In this document: positions 36,198 through 45,088 of the stretch, piece after piece
Layout of the letters: each line of letters opens with the position of its first letter
How positions within the stretch are numbered: position 1 is the stretch's first letter
NCBI RefSeq assembly: GCF_016909575.1
Contig: NZ_JAFBGA010000020.1
Location: 62,001-126,000 of the forward strand
DNA length: 64,000 nucleotides
Source of the DNA: Streptomyces sp. HB132
GTDB lineage: Bacteria; Actinomycetota; Actinomycetes; Streptomycetales; Streptomycetaceae
Reading direction: 5' to 3'
Made by a program: the position numbers and the translations under genes
Notes under the pieces: model-generated
Told to the model about the DNA's origin: nothing
What the model saw: only the letters and a program-made list of their open reading frames with translations
Database searches by the model: none

Positions 36198-37205
36198 ATG
36201 ACGCGACGACTTGCTCAGGTTGCCCAGAAAGTAGGAGTCAGCGAGGCTACGGTCAGCCGCGTGCTGAACGGCAAGCCGGGCGTCTCCGACGCCACTCGGC
36301 AAGCCGTTCTCTCCGCGCTGGACGTACTCGGATACGAGCGTCCGACGCAACTGCGCGGTGAGCGCGCCCGCCTGGTGGGACTGGTCCTGCCCGAGCTGCA
36401 GAACCCGATCTTCCCGGCTTTCGCCGAAGTGGTCGGCGGTGCGCTCGCCCAGCAGGGACTGACTCCTGTGCTCTGCACGCAGACCAAGGGCGGGGTCTCC
36501 GAAGCCGACTACGTCGAGCTCCTCCTCCAGCAGCAGGTGTCGGGAGTCGTGTTCGCCGGAGGCCTGTACGCACAGGCCGACGCCCCCCACGATCACTACA
36601 AGGTGCTCGCCGACCGCAAGATCCCGGTCGTCCTGATCAACGCCGCCATCGCCCACCTCGGATTCCCCGCGGTCTCCTGCGACGACTCCGTGGCCGTCGA
36701 GCAGGCCTGGCGCCATCTGGTCTCGCTGGGCCACGAGCGGATCGGGTTCGTCCTCGGCCCGGCCGACCACATGCCCTCGCAGCGAAAGCTCGCCGCCGCC
36801 CGCACGCTGGCCGCCCGGTCGGGGACGACCGTGCCGGACGAGCGGGTGTCCCGTGCCATGTTCTCGCTGGAGGGCGGTCAGGCCGCAGCCGCGCGGCTGC
36901 TCGACCAGGGGGTCACCGGCATCATCTGCGCGAGTGATCCGCTTGCCCTGGGCGCGGTGCGCGCCGCGCGGCGCCGCGGGCTGTCGGTGCCCGGCGACGT
37001 CTCCGTGGTCGGCTACGACGACTCGGCGTTCATGAACTGCACGGAACCGCCGCTGACCACGGTGCGCCAGCCGATCGAAGCCATGGGCAGGGCCGCGGTC
37101 GAACTGCTCTCGGTGCAGATCGGGGGCCGTGCGGTGCCGTCGGACGAGCTCCTCTTCGAGCCCGAGCTGGTCGTTCGCGGGTCCACGTCCCGCCCGCCCC
37201 GGTAA
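36198..37205 (+). CDS. LacI-family transcriptional regulator (MalR-like)
   Basis: A 335-residue sugar-responsive repressor. ATG 36198 opens directly into the helix-turn-helix MTRRLAQVAQKVGVSEATVSRVLNGKPGVSDATRQAV, with the hinge helix ending GYERPTQLRGER. The periplasmic-binding-protein-like domain follows (LVGLVLPELQNPIFPAFAEVVGGAL, VGYDDSAFMNCTEPPLTTVRQPIEAMGRAAVELL). It strongly resembles my memory of Streptomyces MalR/Reg1 but lies outside the malEFG locus, so it is a paralogue or a regulator of another alpha-glucoside system. No sugar transporter or hydrolase gene is adjacent. It converges on the citrate-synthase-like gene 30 bases away. Confidence 0.92.
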   Translation: MTRRLAQVAQKVGVSEATVSRVLNGKPGVSDATRQAVLSALDVLGYERPTQLRGERARLVGLVLPELQNPIFPAFAEVVGGALAQQGLTPVLCTQTKGGVSEADYVELLLQQQVSGVVFAGGLYAQADAPHDHYKVLADRKIPVVLINAAIAHLGFPAVSCDDSVAVEQAWRHLVSLGHERIGFVLGPADHMPSQRKLAAARTLAARSGTTVPDERVSRAMFSLEGGQAAAARLLDQGVTGIICASDPLALGAVRAARRRGLSVPGDVSVVGYDDSAFMNCTEPPLTTVRQPIEAMGRAAVELLSVQIGGRAVPSDELLFEPELVVRGSTSRPPR

Positions 37206-37235
37206 GTGGAAAGCGAGATTTTCTCCCGGCTGTAG

Positions 37236-38573
37236 CTAATTTGCGGACCGGGGCCCTGAGGAGGCGACCCTCTCCGAGGCAGTCGCCTCCGGCGTCGGCA
37301 GCGGCCGGGGCGGGCGCGGCCCGTTGTACTGACCGCTGGGCCGCATGCGCAGTGGCCGTTCCGCGTACTCCTCCATCGCGTGGGCGATCCAGCCCGCCGT
37401 ACGCGACACCGCGAACACCGTCTCGCCCGTCTCGGCCGGCATGCCGCACGCGACCGAGAAGACGGCCAGGGCCAGGTCGACATTGGCGTGCAGGGGCGTG
37501 TGCCCGGCGGTGGTCGCGACCACGTCGCGGGCAGCCGCCATGACCGGGACGGCCGACGGCATCTCGTCCAGGAGCGCGAACAGGGCCCGGGCCCGTGGGT
37601 CCTCAGCGGCGTAGAGGCGATGACCGAGCCCCGGCACCCGCCTGCCGGTGCGCAGATGGTCCGCGACGACCGGAGCCGCGCCACCCCGGTCCATGACCTC
37701 CAGGAGCATGCGGTGCGCCAGCCCGCTCGCGGCGCCGTGCAGCGGCCCCTCCAGCACGCCCAGCCCGGCGGAGACCACGGCGTACGGGTGGGCGTGGGCC
37801 GACGCGGCGACGCGTGCTGCCAGGGTCGAGGCCGCGAGATCGTGGTCGGCCAGCAGCGTGAGCGCGGAGTCGAGCACGGCCAGCGACGCCGCGTCGGCAG
37901 GCAGCGCGGAGAGCTTCGGCCACAGCCGCGCGGCGAGAGAGCCGCCCTCGCCGTCAGCCTCTCCGGCCGGGGGCAGCGCGCCCACCAAGGTGGGGATCAG
38001 GCTGCGCGCGCTGTTGAGCACCCCCTCGGGGGAGAGATCGAACCGCAGCGGATCGGCGGACGCGGCTGCGGCCACAGCGGCCCGGAGCCGGTCCGTCGAA
38101 CTGCTGTGCCGCGGCAGTGAGGCGGCGGTGCGCCGTGCCGCCGCGAGGGACTCGGGTGCGGCGGTGAAGCGGATTCCGGCACGGAGCTCACCGGTCCAGA
38201 TCCACTCCGCGACCTCCTCGTAGCCGTAGCGGCGGGCGAGATCGGTCGCGTCGACGCCGCGGAAGTAGTAGCGGTCCGGCTCGATGAGCGTGATCCCGGT
38301 GCGGAAGACCAGATCACCCGCGACGGAGGGCGAGGGCTCCCGGCGCCCGGTCCGGCGGACCAGGGCCTCGACCTCGGAGGCGTCGAACGTGCTGCCGCGT
38401 CCTCCGGGGGTGCGTCTGCTGGCGAGCTGCCCCCGGCTCACGTACGCGTACACGGTCTCGGGCTTCACCCCGAGCCGCTCGGCGGCCTCCCGCGTGGTGA
38501 GCCTGCGCTCCTGCGCCGCCCCATCGGCTCCCGTGTCCTGTGTGCCGGTCCCGTGGGCCGAGTCATGCGTCAT
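37236..38573 (-). CDS. Citrate synthase-like protein with N-terminal helix-turn-helix domain
   Basis: A 445-residue fusion. Residues about 24-75 are a MerR/excisionase-type DNA-binding motif (LTTREAAERLGVKPETVYAYVSRGQL). The remainder is a citrate synthase fold, with the catalytic triad apparently retained: H279 (GPLHGAASG), H318 (GLGHRLYAAEDPRA) and D366 (HANVDLAL). ATG 38573 is chosen for the GGTGG ahead of it. In-frame ATGs at 38591 and 38642 are possible. It is divergent from a second citrate-synthase-like gene across an AT-rich 140-base promoter region. The fusion suggests an enzyme-derived metabolite-sensing regulator or a moonlighting enzyme. The family is known in Streptomyces but, as far as I know, not characterised. 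Confidence 0.9.
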   Translation of the reverse strand: MTHDSAHGTGTQDTGADGAAQERRLTTREAAERLGVKPETVYAYVSRGQLASRRTPGGRGSTFDASEVEALVRRTGRREPSPSVAGDLVFRTGITLIEPDRYYFRGVDATDLARRYGYEEVAEWIWTGELRAGIRFTAAPESLAAARRTAASLPRHSSSTDRLRAAVAAAASADPLRFDLSPEGVLNSARSLIPTLVGALPPAGEADGEGGSLAARLWPKLSALPADAASLAVLDSALTLLADHDLAASTLAARVAASAHAHPYAVVSAGLGVLEGPLHGAASGLAHRMLLEVMDRGGAAPVVADHLRTGRRVPGLGHRLYAAEDPRARALFALLDEMPSAVPVMAAARDVVATTAGHTPLHANVDLALAVFSVACGMPAETGETVFAVSRTAGWIAHAMEEYAERPLRMRPSGQYNGPRPPRPLPTPEATASERVASSGPRSAN

Positions 38574-38628
38574 GGAGTCCACCGTATCCATATCCGTCAA
38601 TGCCGGATCATCCCCAACGCGACTTGAT

Positions 38629-38675
38629 ATTGATTCAATCAATGTTGACAGTCAGGAAGTCAATCATAGACAGTC
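38629..38675. promoter_or_regulatory. AT-rich divergent promoter/operator of the citrate-synthase pair
   Basis: An unusually AT-rich stretch in a GC-rich genome. It holds the dyad ATTGATTCAAT (38629-38639) and two GACAGTC copies (38647-38653, 38669-38675) spaced 22 bases apart, two helical turns. It also holds TTGACA (38645-38650), a perfect -35, with TAGACA (38667-38672) 16 bases on as a possible -10 for the rightward gene. Confidence 0.6.
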
Positions 38676-38713
38676 GAATCAACGTTCAATTCGCTGTGGA
38701 GGAGAGACCTGCC

Positions 38714-39877
38714 ATGCCCGCCTCGCAAACGGAACCCTCACCGCTCGCTGTACCCCGGGGCCTCGCCGGCGTGATCGTCACCGACACCGCGCTGGGAGAC
38801 GTGCGCGGACGCGAGGGCTTCTATCACTACCGGCAGTACTCGGCGATCGAACTGGCGCAGCGCCGCAGCTTCGAGGACGTCTGGTACCTGATGTTCCACG
38901 GCGAGCTGCCCGGCCGGGCGGAGAGCACCGCCTTCGCGGCGCGCACCGCCGGTCTGCGCCGACTGCCTCCCGACGTGCGGGAGGCGCTGCCCGCCATCGC
39001 CCGCGCAGGTGCGGTCTCGGGCCCGCTCGCGGGACTGCGTACCGCGCTCTCGCTGCTAGGGGCCTCGGCGGGGTTCCGCCCCGTGTACGACATCGGCGCC
39101 GACCGCCGCGGACAGGACGCGCTCGCCGTGTGCGCCGCCGTCCCCACCGTGCTGACCTCCCTGTACCGACTGGGCCAGGGGCTGGAGCCCGTGGAACCTC
39201 GCGACGACCTTCCGTTCGCCGCGAACTACCTCCACATGCTCACCGGTGAGGAGCCGGACGCCGCACGGACGGCGGCCGTCGAGCGGTACCTCGTCTCCAC
39301 CGTCGACCACGGCTTCAACGCCTCCACGTTCACGGCCCGGGTGATCGCCTCCACCGGTGCCGATGTCGCGGCCTGTCTCGTCGGAGCCGTCGGCGCGCTC
39401 TCCGGTCCGCTGCACGGCGGCGCGCCCAGCCGGGCGCTGGACACCCTGGACGCCATCGGCACCCCGGACCGGATCGACGGCTGGATCCGGCAACGCGTCC
39501 TCGCGGGAGAACGGATCATGGGATTCGGGCACCCCGTGTACCGCACGGAGGACCCACGCTCACGCATGCTCCGCTCGGTCGCGCAGAGCTTCGGCGGTCC
39601 GCTCGTCGACTTCGCCGTGGAGGTGGAGCGCCGGGTCGAGGCGATCCTCGCCGAGCTCAAGCCGGGACGTGAACTGCACACGAACGTGGAGTTCTACGCC
39701 GGTGTCGTCATGGAGCTCTGCGGGCTGCCCCGCGAGATGTTCACTCCCACCTTCTGTGCCGCGCGCATGGTCGGCTGGAGCGCCAATATCCTGGAGCAGG
39801 CGGACGACTCGAAGATCATCCGCCCGGCGGCCCGCTACGTCGGCACCCCGCCCCCGCACCCCGTGCCACCACTCTGA
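38714..39877 (+). CDS. Citrate synthase-like protein (citrate/2-methylcitrate synthase family)
   Basis: A 387-residue enzyme condensing an acyl-CoA with a 2-oxoacid, normally oxaloacetate. ATG 38714 is preceded by GGAGGAGAG. The core motifs are H234 (SGPLHGGAPSRALD) and H273 (GFGHPVYRTEDPRS). At the position of the catalytic aspartate the sequence reads N324-V-E326-F-Y, so the usual Asp is Glu, as I recall for some actinobacterial CitA-type enzymes. Length fits bacterial type II citrate synthases. Transcribed away from its HTH-fused paralogue; a CobW-type gene follows 21 bases later, probably in the same operon. Confidence 0.92.
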   Translation: MPASQTEPSPLAVPRGLAGVIVTDTALGDVRGREGFYHYRQYSAIELAQRRSFEDVWYLMFHGELPGRAESTAFAARTAGLRRLPPDVREALPAIARAGAVSGPLAGLRTALSLLGASAGFRPVYDIGADRRGQDALAVCAAVPTVLTSLYRLGQGLEPVEPRDDLPFAANYLHMLTGEEPDAARTAAVERYLVSTVDHGFNASTFTARVIASTGADVAACLVGAVGALSGPLHGGAPSRALDTLDAIGTPDRIDGWIRQRVLAGERIMGFGHPVYRTEDPRSRMLRSVAQSFGGPLVDFAVEVERRVEAILAELKPGRELHTNVEFYAGVVMELCGLPREMFTPTFCAARMVGWSANILEQADDSKIIRPAARYVGTPPPHPVPPL

Positions 39878-39898
39878 CCGACCCGAGGAAGGCCCCCG

Positions 39899-40981
39899 TT
39901 GACCCAGCCCCGCGCCCCGCAGATCCCGGTCGTCGTCCTGGCGGGGTTTCTCGGATCCGGCAAGACGACACTGCTGAACCACCTGCTCCGCAACAGGTCG
40001 GGCAACCGGATCGGTGTCATCGTCAATGACTTCGGGTCCATCGAGATCGACGCCATGACCGTCGCGGGACAGGTCGGTTCCACCGTCTCGCTGGGAAACG
40101 GCTGCCTGTGCTGTGCCGTCGACGCGAGCGAGCTCGACACCTACCTGGAGACGCTGACCGGACCGGCCGCCCGGCTCGACGTGATCGTCATCGAGGCGAG
40201 CGGCCTCGCCGAGCCCCAGGAACTCGTACGGATGCTGCTGGCCAGCGACAATCCGCACATCAGGTACGGGGGACTGGTGGAGGTCGTCGACGCCGCCGAG
40301 TTCCCGGCCACGCGTGAGCGCCACCCGGAGATCGACCGCCATCTCGCGGTCGCCGACCTGATCGTGCTGAACAAGACCGACCGGGTCACGGACACGCGGC
40401 TGCGTGCCGTCAGGGAGGCGGTCGGCGCTTCGGGCGGAAGGGCCGCGGTCATCTGCTCCGCCTACGGGAGGATCGACCCGGGGCTGCTCTTCGACCCCGT
40501 GCTCCGGCCGGACGAGGACGGCTCCTTCCGGCAGCTGACGTTCGAGGACCTGCTGCCCGAGACGGACCGCACGCACGAGGAGCATCTGCATGCGGCGTAC
40601 GAGAGCGTGTCCTTCACCTCCGAGGTGCCGCTCTGCCCGCGCCGCTTCATGGCGTTCCTCGACTCCAGGCCCGCGGGCCTCTACCGGATCAAGGGGTTCG
40701 CCGACTTCGGCGCGGGTGACCCCGGCAACCGGTACGCGCTGCACGCCGTCGGCGGGTTCCTGCGCTTCGTACCGCGACGCTGGGCCCGCGACGAGCCCCG
40801 GCGGACCCAGCTGGTGCTGATCGGGACCGGTGTCGACGCCGAGGCCTTGCGGAAGGGCCTGGAGGACTGCAAGGACGCGTGGCAGCCCGCCGCGGACGAC
40901 CAGGACGCCAGCGAGCTGCTGGAACGCGGCATGTGGGGCGTCCTGCGCTACGTGCGACAGCCGGACGACACCGGGGCCTGA
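39899..40981 (+). CDS. CobW/COG0523 metallochaperone GTPase
   Basis: A 360-residue G3E-family GTPase. TTG 39899 is the only start near GAGGAAGG (39884-39891), and the P-loop G16-FLGSGKTT-24 follows at once. The CxCC metal-binding motif is C69-L-C71-C72 (NGCLCCAVD). The Walker B-like DVIVIEASGLAEPQ and base-specificity NKTD are intact. The C-terminal CobW_C domain (LYRIKGFADF, then RTQLVLIGTGVDAEALRKGL) completes it. Members deliver zinc, cobalt or iron to client proteins. No His-rich stretch is present. The adjacent citrate-synthase gene gives no clue to the client metal. No Zur site is evident. Confidence 0.92.
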   Translation: MTQPRAPQIPVVVLAGFLGSGKTTLLNHLLRNRSGNRIGVIVNDFGSIEIDAMTVAGQVGSTVSLGNGCLCCAVDASELDTYLETLTGPAARLDVIVIEASGLAEPQELVRMLLASDNPHIRYGGLVEVVDAAEFPATRERHPEIDRHLAVADLIVLNKTDRVTDTRLRAVREAVGASGGRAAVICSAYGRIDPGLLFDPVLRPDEDGSFRQLTFEDLLPETDRTHEEHLHAAYESVSFTSEVPLCPRRFMAFLDSRPAGLYRIKGFADFGAGDPGNRYALHAVGGFLRFVPRRWARDEPRRTQLVLIGTGVDAEALRKGLEDCKDAWQPAADDQDASELLERGMWGVLRYVRQPDDTGA

Positions 40982-40997
40982 GGTCCCCGGGGGCCGC

Positions 40998-41025
40998 CCG
41001 GCCGGATCGGACCTGATCCGGCCGG
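40998..41025. terminator. Bidirectional terminator between CobW gene and parC
   Basis: ccggccggatc (40998-41008) pairs with gatccggccgg (41015-41025) around a six-base loop. It lies in the 56 bases between two convergent genes. Confidence 0.82.
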
Positions 41026-41037
41026 CCGGCCGGTGGC

Positions 41038-43488
41038 CTACAGCGGCCCGGCGATCACCGCGACCGGACTCGTCAGCGGTGTGCCCGAACCGTCACGGCG
41101 TGGGTCGGCGGCGGGCAGCTCGGCCGGTGTGCCGTTCTTCTGCGCCGCCCGTGCGGGGGTCTCGCCCGCCCAGGCGAAGACCAGGACGTCCTCCCCCTTC
41201 AGGAAGCGCTGGCAGCGAACGCCGCCCGTCGCCCTGCCCTTGCGCGGATACTGGTCGAACGGGGTCAGCTTCCAGGTCAGCTCGGAGTCGTCCAGGGTGC
41301 CGTGCGACCCGGCGACGGTGAACACCGCGGCGTCCGCCGAGGGATCCACCGCGGCGAACGAGAGCACGGTGGCACCCGCCGCGAGCTTCACGCCCGCCAT
41401 GCCGCCCGCGGCGCGTCCCTGCGGACGCACCGACGCGGCCGGATAGCGCAGCAACTGCGCGTCGGACGTGATGAAGACCATGTCCTCGTCGCCCGTACGC
41501 AGCTGGGTGGCGCCGACGATCCGGTCGCCGTCCTTCAGCGAGATGACCTCCAACTCGTCCTTGTTGGGCGGGTAGTCCGGCACCACACGTTTCACGACCC
41601 CCTGCAGGGTTCCGATGGCCAGGCCCGGAGACTCCTCGTCCAGGGTGGTGAGGCAGACCAGCTCCTCGTCCGGCTCCAGGCTGAGGAACTCGGAGATCTG
41701 GGCCCCGCCGGAGAGGTTCGGAGCCGCGTGGGTGTCCGGCAGCTGCGGCAGGTCGATCACCGAGAGCCGGAGCAGTCGCCCGGTGGACGTCACCGCGCCC
41801 ACGTCACCGCGTGCCGTGGCGGCGACCGCGGAGACGATCGCGTCGTGCTTCGTGCGCCTGGCGTCCTCCGTCTGTGTGAGCGGCTCCGCGTTGGCCGTAC
41901 GGGCCAGGAGGCCGGTCGAGGAGAGCAGCACCTGGCACGGGTCGTCGGCGACCTCCAGCGGCACCGAGGCGATCTGCGAACCCGCCGACTCCAGCAGCAC
42001 CGTGCGCCGGTCGGTGCCGAACTTCTTCGCCACCGCCGCCAGTTCGGACGAGACCAGCTTCCGCAGTTCCGCGTCCGACTCCAGGATCGCGGTCAGCTCG
42101 GCGATCTCCTCGTTGAGCTTGTCGCGCTCGGTCTCCAGCTCGATCCTGTCGAAGCGCGTCAGCCTGCGCAGCGGGGTGTCCAGGATGTACTGGGTCTGGA
42201 TCTCGCTCAGCGAGAAGCGCTCCATCAGGCGCTCCTTCGCCTGGGCGGAGTTGTCGCTGTCCCGGATGAGGCGGATGACCTCGTCGATGTCGAGCAGTGC
42301 CACCAGGAGGCCCTCGACCAGGTGCAGCCGGTTGCGGCGCTTGGTCCTGCGGAACTCGCTGCGCCGGCGCACCACGTCGAAGCGGTGGTCGAGGTAGACC
42401 TCCAGGAGCTCCTTGAGCCCCAGGGTGAGGGGCTGCCCGTCGACCAGCGCCACGTTGTTGATGCCGAAGGACTCCTCCATCGGCGTCAGCTTGTAGAGCT
42501 GCTCCAGCACGGCCTCAGGCACGAAGCCGTTCTTCACCTCGATCACCAGACGCAGACCGTGCGCCCGGTCCGTCAGGTCCTTGACGTCCGCGATGCCCTG
42601 GAGCTTCTTCGAACCGACCAGGTCCTTGATCTTGGCGATCACCTTCTCCGGGCCGACGCTGAAGGGCAGTTCGGTGACGACGAGGCCCTTGCGGCGGGCC
42701 GTGACGTTCTCTATGGCGACGGTGGCGCGGATCTTGAACGTGCCGCGGCCGGAGGCGTAGGCGTCCTTGATGCCGCCGAGGCCGACGATCCTGCCACCGG
42801 TCGGCAGGTCCGGTCCGGGCACGAAGCGCATCAGCGTCTCGAGGTCGGCGCCCGGGTGCCTGATCAGGTGGCGGGCGGCGGCGATGACCTCGCCGAGGTT
42901 GTGCGGGGGCATGTTGGTCGCCATGCCGACCGCGATCCCGGAAGCGCCGTTGACCAGGAGGTTCGGGTACGCCGCCGGGAGGACGACCGGCTCCTGCTCC
43001 TGGCCGTCGTAGTTCGACTGGAAGTCGACGGTGTCCTCGTCGATGGACTCCGTCATGAGGGACGTGGCGTCGGCCATCCGGCACTCGGTGTACCGCATGG
43101 CGGCCGGCGGGTCGTCGTTGCCCAGGGAACCGAAGTTGCCGTGCCCGTCGACGAGGGGCAGGCGCATCGAGAACGGTTGTGCCATGCGCACCAGTGCGTC
43201 ATAGATCGACGCGTCACCGTGCGGGTGCAGTTTGCCCATCACCTCGCCGACGACCCGCGCGCACTTCACGTACCCGCGGTCAGGGCGCAGACCCATCTCG
43301 TTCATCTGGGACACGATGCGGCGGTGCACGGGCTTCATGCCGTCACGGGCGTCGGGCAGAGCCCGGGAGTAGATCACCGAGTACGCGTACTCGAGGAAGG
43401 AGCCCTGCATTTCGTCGACGACGTCGATGTCGAGGATCTTCTCCTCGAAGTCGTCCGGCGGCGGGGTTTTCGTGCTGCGGCGGGCCAT
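41038..43488 (-). CDS. parC: Topoisomerase IV subunit A
   Basis: The DNA-cleaving subunit partnering ParE, 816 residues. The catalytic dyad is R132-Y133 (AAMRYTECRM). Helix 4 carries HPHGDASIYDALVRMAQPF with the quinolone-resistance residues, where D92-A-S94 corresponds to the usual Ser/Asp hot-spot region. The coiled-coil tower and dimer gate include RLMERFSLSEIQTQYILDTPLRRLTRF. The C-terminal beta-pinwheel lacks a canonical GyrA box; the nearest is RPQGRAAGGMAG. That fits decatenating ParC rather than supercoiling GyrA. ATG 43488. Confidence 0.93.
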   Translation of the reverse strand: MARRSTKTPPPDDFEEKILDIDVVDEMQGSFLEYAYSVIYSRALPDARDGMKPVHRRIVSQMNEMGLRPDRGYVKCARVVGEVMGKLHPHGDASIYDALVRMAQPFSMRLPLVDGHGNFGSLGNDDPPAAMRYTECRMADATSLMTESIDEDTVDFQSNYDGQEQEPVVLPAAYPNLLVNGASGIAVGMATNMPPHNLGEVIAAARHLIRHPGADLETLMRFVPGPDLPTGGRIVGLGGIKDAYASGRGTFKIRATVAIENVTARRKGLVVTELPFSVGPEKVIAKIKDLVGSKKLQGIADVKDLTDRAHGLRLVIEVKNGFVPEAVLEQLYKLTPMEESFGINNVALVDGQPLTLGLKELLEVYLDHRFDVVRRRSEFRRTKRRNRLHLVEGLLVALLDIDEVIRLIRDSDNSAQAKERLMERFSLSEIQTQYILDTPLRRLTRFDRIELETERDKLNEEIAELTAILESDAELRKLVSSELAAVAKKFGTDRRTVLLESAGSQIASVPLEVADDPCQVLLSSTGLLARTANAEPLTQTEDARRTKHDAIVSAVAATARGDVGAVTSTGRLLRLSVIDLPQLPDTHAAPNLSGGAQISEFLSLEPDEELVCLTTLDEESPGLAIGTLQGVVKRVVPDYPPNKDELEVISLKDGDRIVGATQLRTGDEDMVFITSDAQLLRYPAASVRPQGRAAGGMAGVKLAAGATVLSFAAVDPSADAAVFTVAGSHGTLDDSELTWKLTPFDQYPRKGRATGGVRCQRFLKGEDVLVFAWAGETPARAAQKNGTPAELPAADPRRDGSGTPLTSPVAVIAGPL

Positions 43489-43735
43489 CGCGGCTGCGAC
43501 TCCTTCACAAGATTCTGTCGGACAACCTCAGGTTCTGACGCCGACCATTGTGGCCCGCCGTACTGACAACGCCGACCTCGACCCGTCCGAAGTGGTCCAC
43601 AGGGCCTTCGCGGAACCCCTGTTTACGGCAGCATCTACGACAACATTCACCCGGCGGGAACTTCGCCAGGTGCCCGTGCGCTTGCCTAGAGTGGCAGGTC
43701 CGGCAGGAAATCCTGTACCGATCGAAGGGACGTAC

Positions 43736-45088
43736 ATGCCCATGGGTCACACGGCCACAGCCCAGGCCGGCTCCGGCGGCTTGACGGCGACCGAGCACCG
43801 TCTGGCCAACGGCCTGCGCGTGGTGCTCTCCGAGGACCACCTGACCCCCGTCGCCGCGGTCTGCCTCTGGTACGACGTCGGCTCCCGCCACGAGGTCAAG
43901 GGGCGTACGGGCCTGGCTCACCTTTTCGAGCACCTGATGTTCCAGGGCTCGGGCCAGGTCAAGGGGAACGGACACTTCGAGCTGGTGCAAGGCGCCGGTG
44001 GTTCCCTGAACGGCACGACCAGCTTCGAACGCACCAACTACTTCGAGACGATGCCCACGCACCAGCTGGAGCTGGCCCTGTGGCTCGAGGCCGACCGGAT
44101 GGGCTCGCTGCTCGCCGCGCTCGACGAGGAGTCCATGGAGAACCAGCGGGACGTGGTGAAGAACGAGCGCCGCCAGCGCTACGACAACGTCCCGTACGGC
44201 ACGGCCTTCGAGAAGCTCACCGCCCTCGCCTACCCGGAGGGCCATCCGTACCACCACACCCCGATCGGCTCGATGGCCGACCTGGACGCGGCGACCCTGG
44301 AGGACGCGCAGGCGTTCTTCCGGACGTACTACGCGCCGAACAACGCGGTCCTCTCCGTGGTGGGGGACATCGATCCGGAGCAGACGCTCGCCTGGATCGA
44401 GAAGTACTTCGGCTCCATCCCCTCCCACGACGGCAAGCAGCCCCCGCGTGACGGCACGCTGCCCGGGACCATCGGTGAACAGCTGCGCGAAGTGGTCCAG
44501 GAGGAGGTGCCCGCGCGTGCGCTGATGGCCGCCTACCGGCTGCCGCACGACGGGACGCGCGAGTGCGACGCCGCGGACCTCGCGCTGACGGTGCTCGGCG
44601 GCGGCGAGTCGTCCCGCCTGCACAACCGCCTGGTCCGGCGTGACCGCACGGCGGTGGCGGCGGGATTCGGGCTGCTCAGGCTGGCCGGCGCACCCTCGCT
44701 GGGCTGGCTGGACGTCAAGACGTCCGGTGGTGTCGAGGTGCCGCAGATCGAGGCCGCCGTCGACGAGGAGCTCGCCCGGTTCGCCGAGGAGGGTCCCACA
44801 CCGGAGGAAATGGAACGCGCCCAGGCACAGTTGGAGCGCGAGTGGCTGGACCGTCTCGGCACGGTCGCGGGCCGCGCGGACGAACTGTGCCGCTACGCCG
44901 TCCTGTTCGGCGACCCGCAGCTCGCCCTGACCGCGGTGGGCCGCGTCCTGGACGTGACGGCCGACGAGGTCAAGGCCGCCGCCCGGGCGCACCTGCGCCC
45001 CGACAACCGTGCCGTCCTGGTCTACGAGCCGGTCGAACCGGCCGACGAGGCCGACGGCACCGACGCGCACGAGGGGGCCGACAAGTGA
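43736..45088 (+). CDS. M16-family zinc peptidase, catalytic subunit
   Basis: A 450-residue pitrilysin-type (M16B) metallopeptidase. ATG 43736 follows AAGGGA. The inverted zinc motif is H62-L-F-E65-H66, with third ligand E144 (VVKNERRQ). N-terminal (LANGLRVVLSEDHLTPVAAVCLWYDVGSRHE) and C-terminal (VPARALMAAYRLP, then LTVLGGGESSRLHNRLVR) M16 repeats are both present. It lacks a signal peptide, so it acts in the cytoplasm. Its stop overlaps the next gene's GTG, coupling it to a non-catalytic M16 partner. Such pairs form a clam-shell heterodimer. Confidence 0.94.
   Translation: MPMGHTATAQAGSGGLTATEHRLANGLRVVLSEDHLTPVAAVCLWYDVGSRHEVKGRTGLAHLFEHLMFQGSGQVKGNGHFELVQGAGGSLNGTTSFERTNYFETMPTHQLELALWLEADRMGSLLAALDEESMENQRDVVKNERRQRYDNVPYGTAFEKLTALAYPEGHPYHHTPIGSMADLDAATLEDAQAFFRTYYAPNNAVLSVVGDIDPEQTLAWIEKYFGSIPSHDGKQPPRDGTLPGTIGEQLREVVQEEVPARALMAAYRLPHDGTRECDAADLALTVLGGGESSRLHNRLVRRDRTAVAAGFGLLRLAGAPSLGWLDVKTSGGVEVPQIEAAVDEELARFAEEGPTPEEMERAQAQLEREWLDRLGTVAGRADELCRYAVLFGDPQLALTAVGRVLDVTADEVKAAARAHLRPDNRAVLVYEPVEPADEADGTDAHEGADK

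Noticed and set aside
41302..43566. 754-codon plus-strand frame opposite parC
   Set aside because: Antisense shadow; Arg/Gly/Val-rich with no motif.
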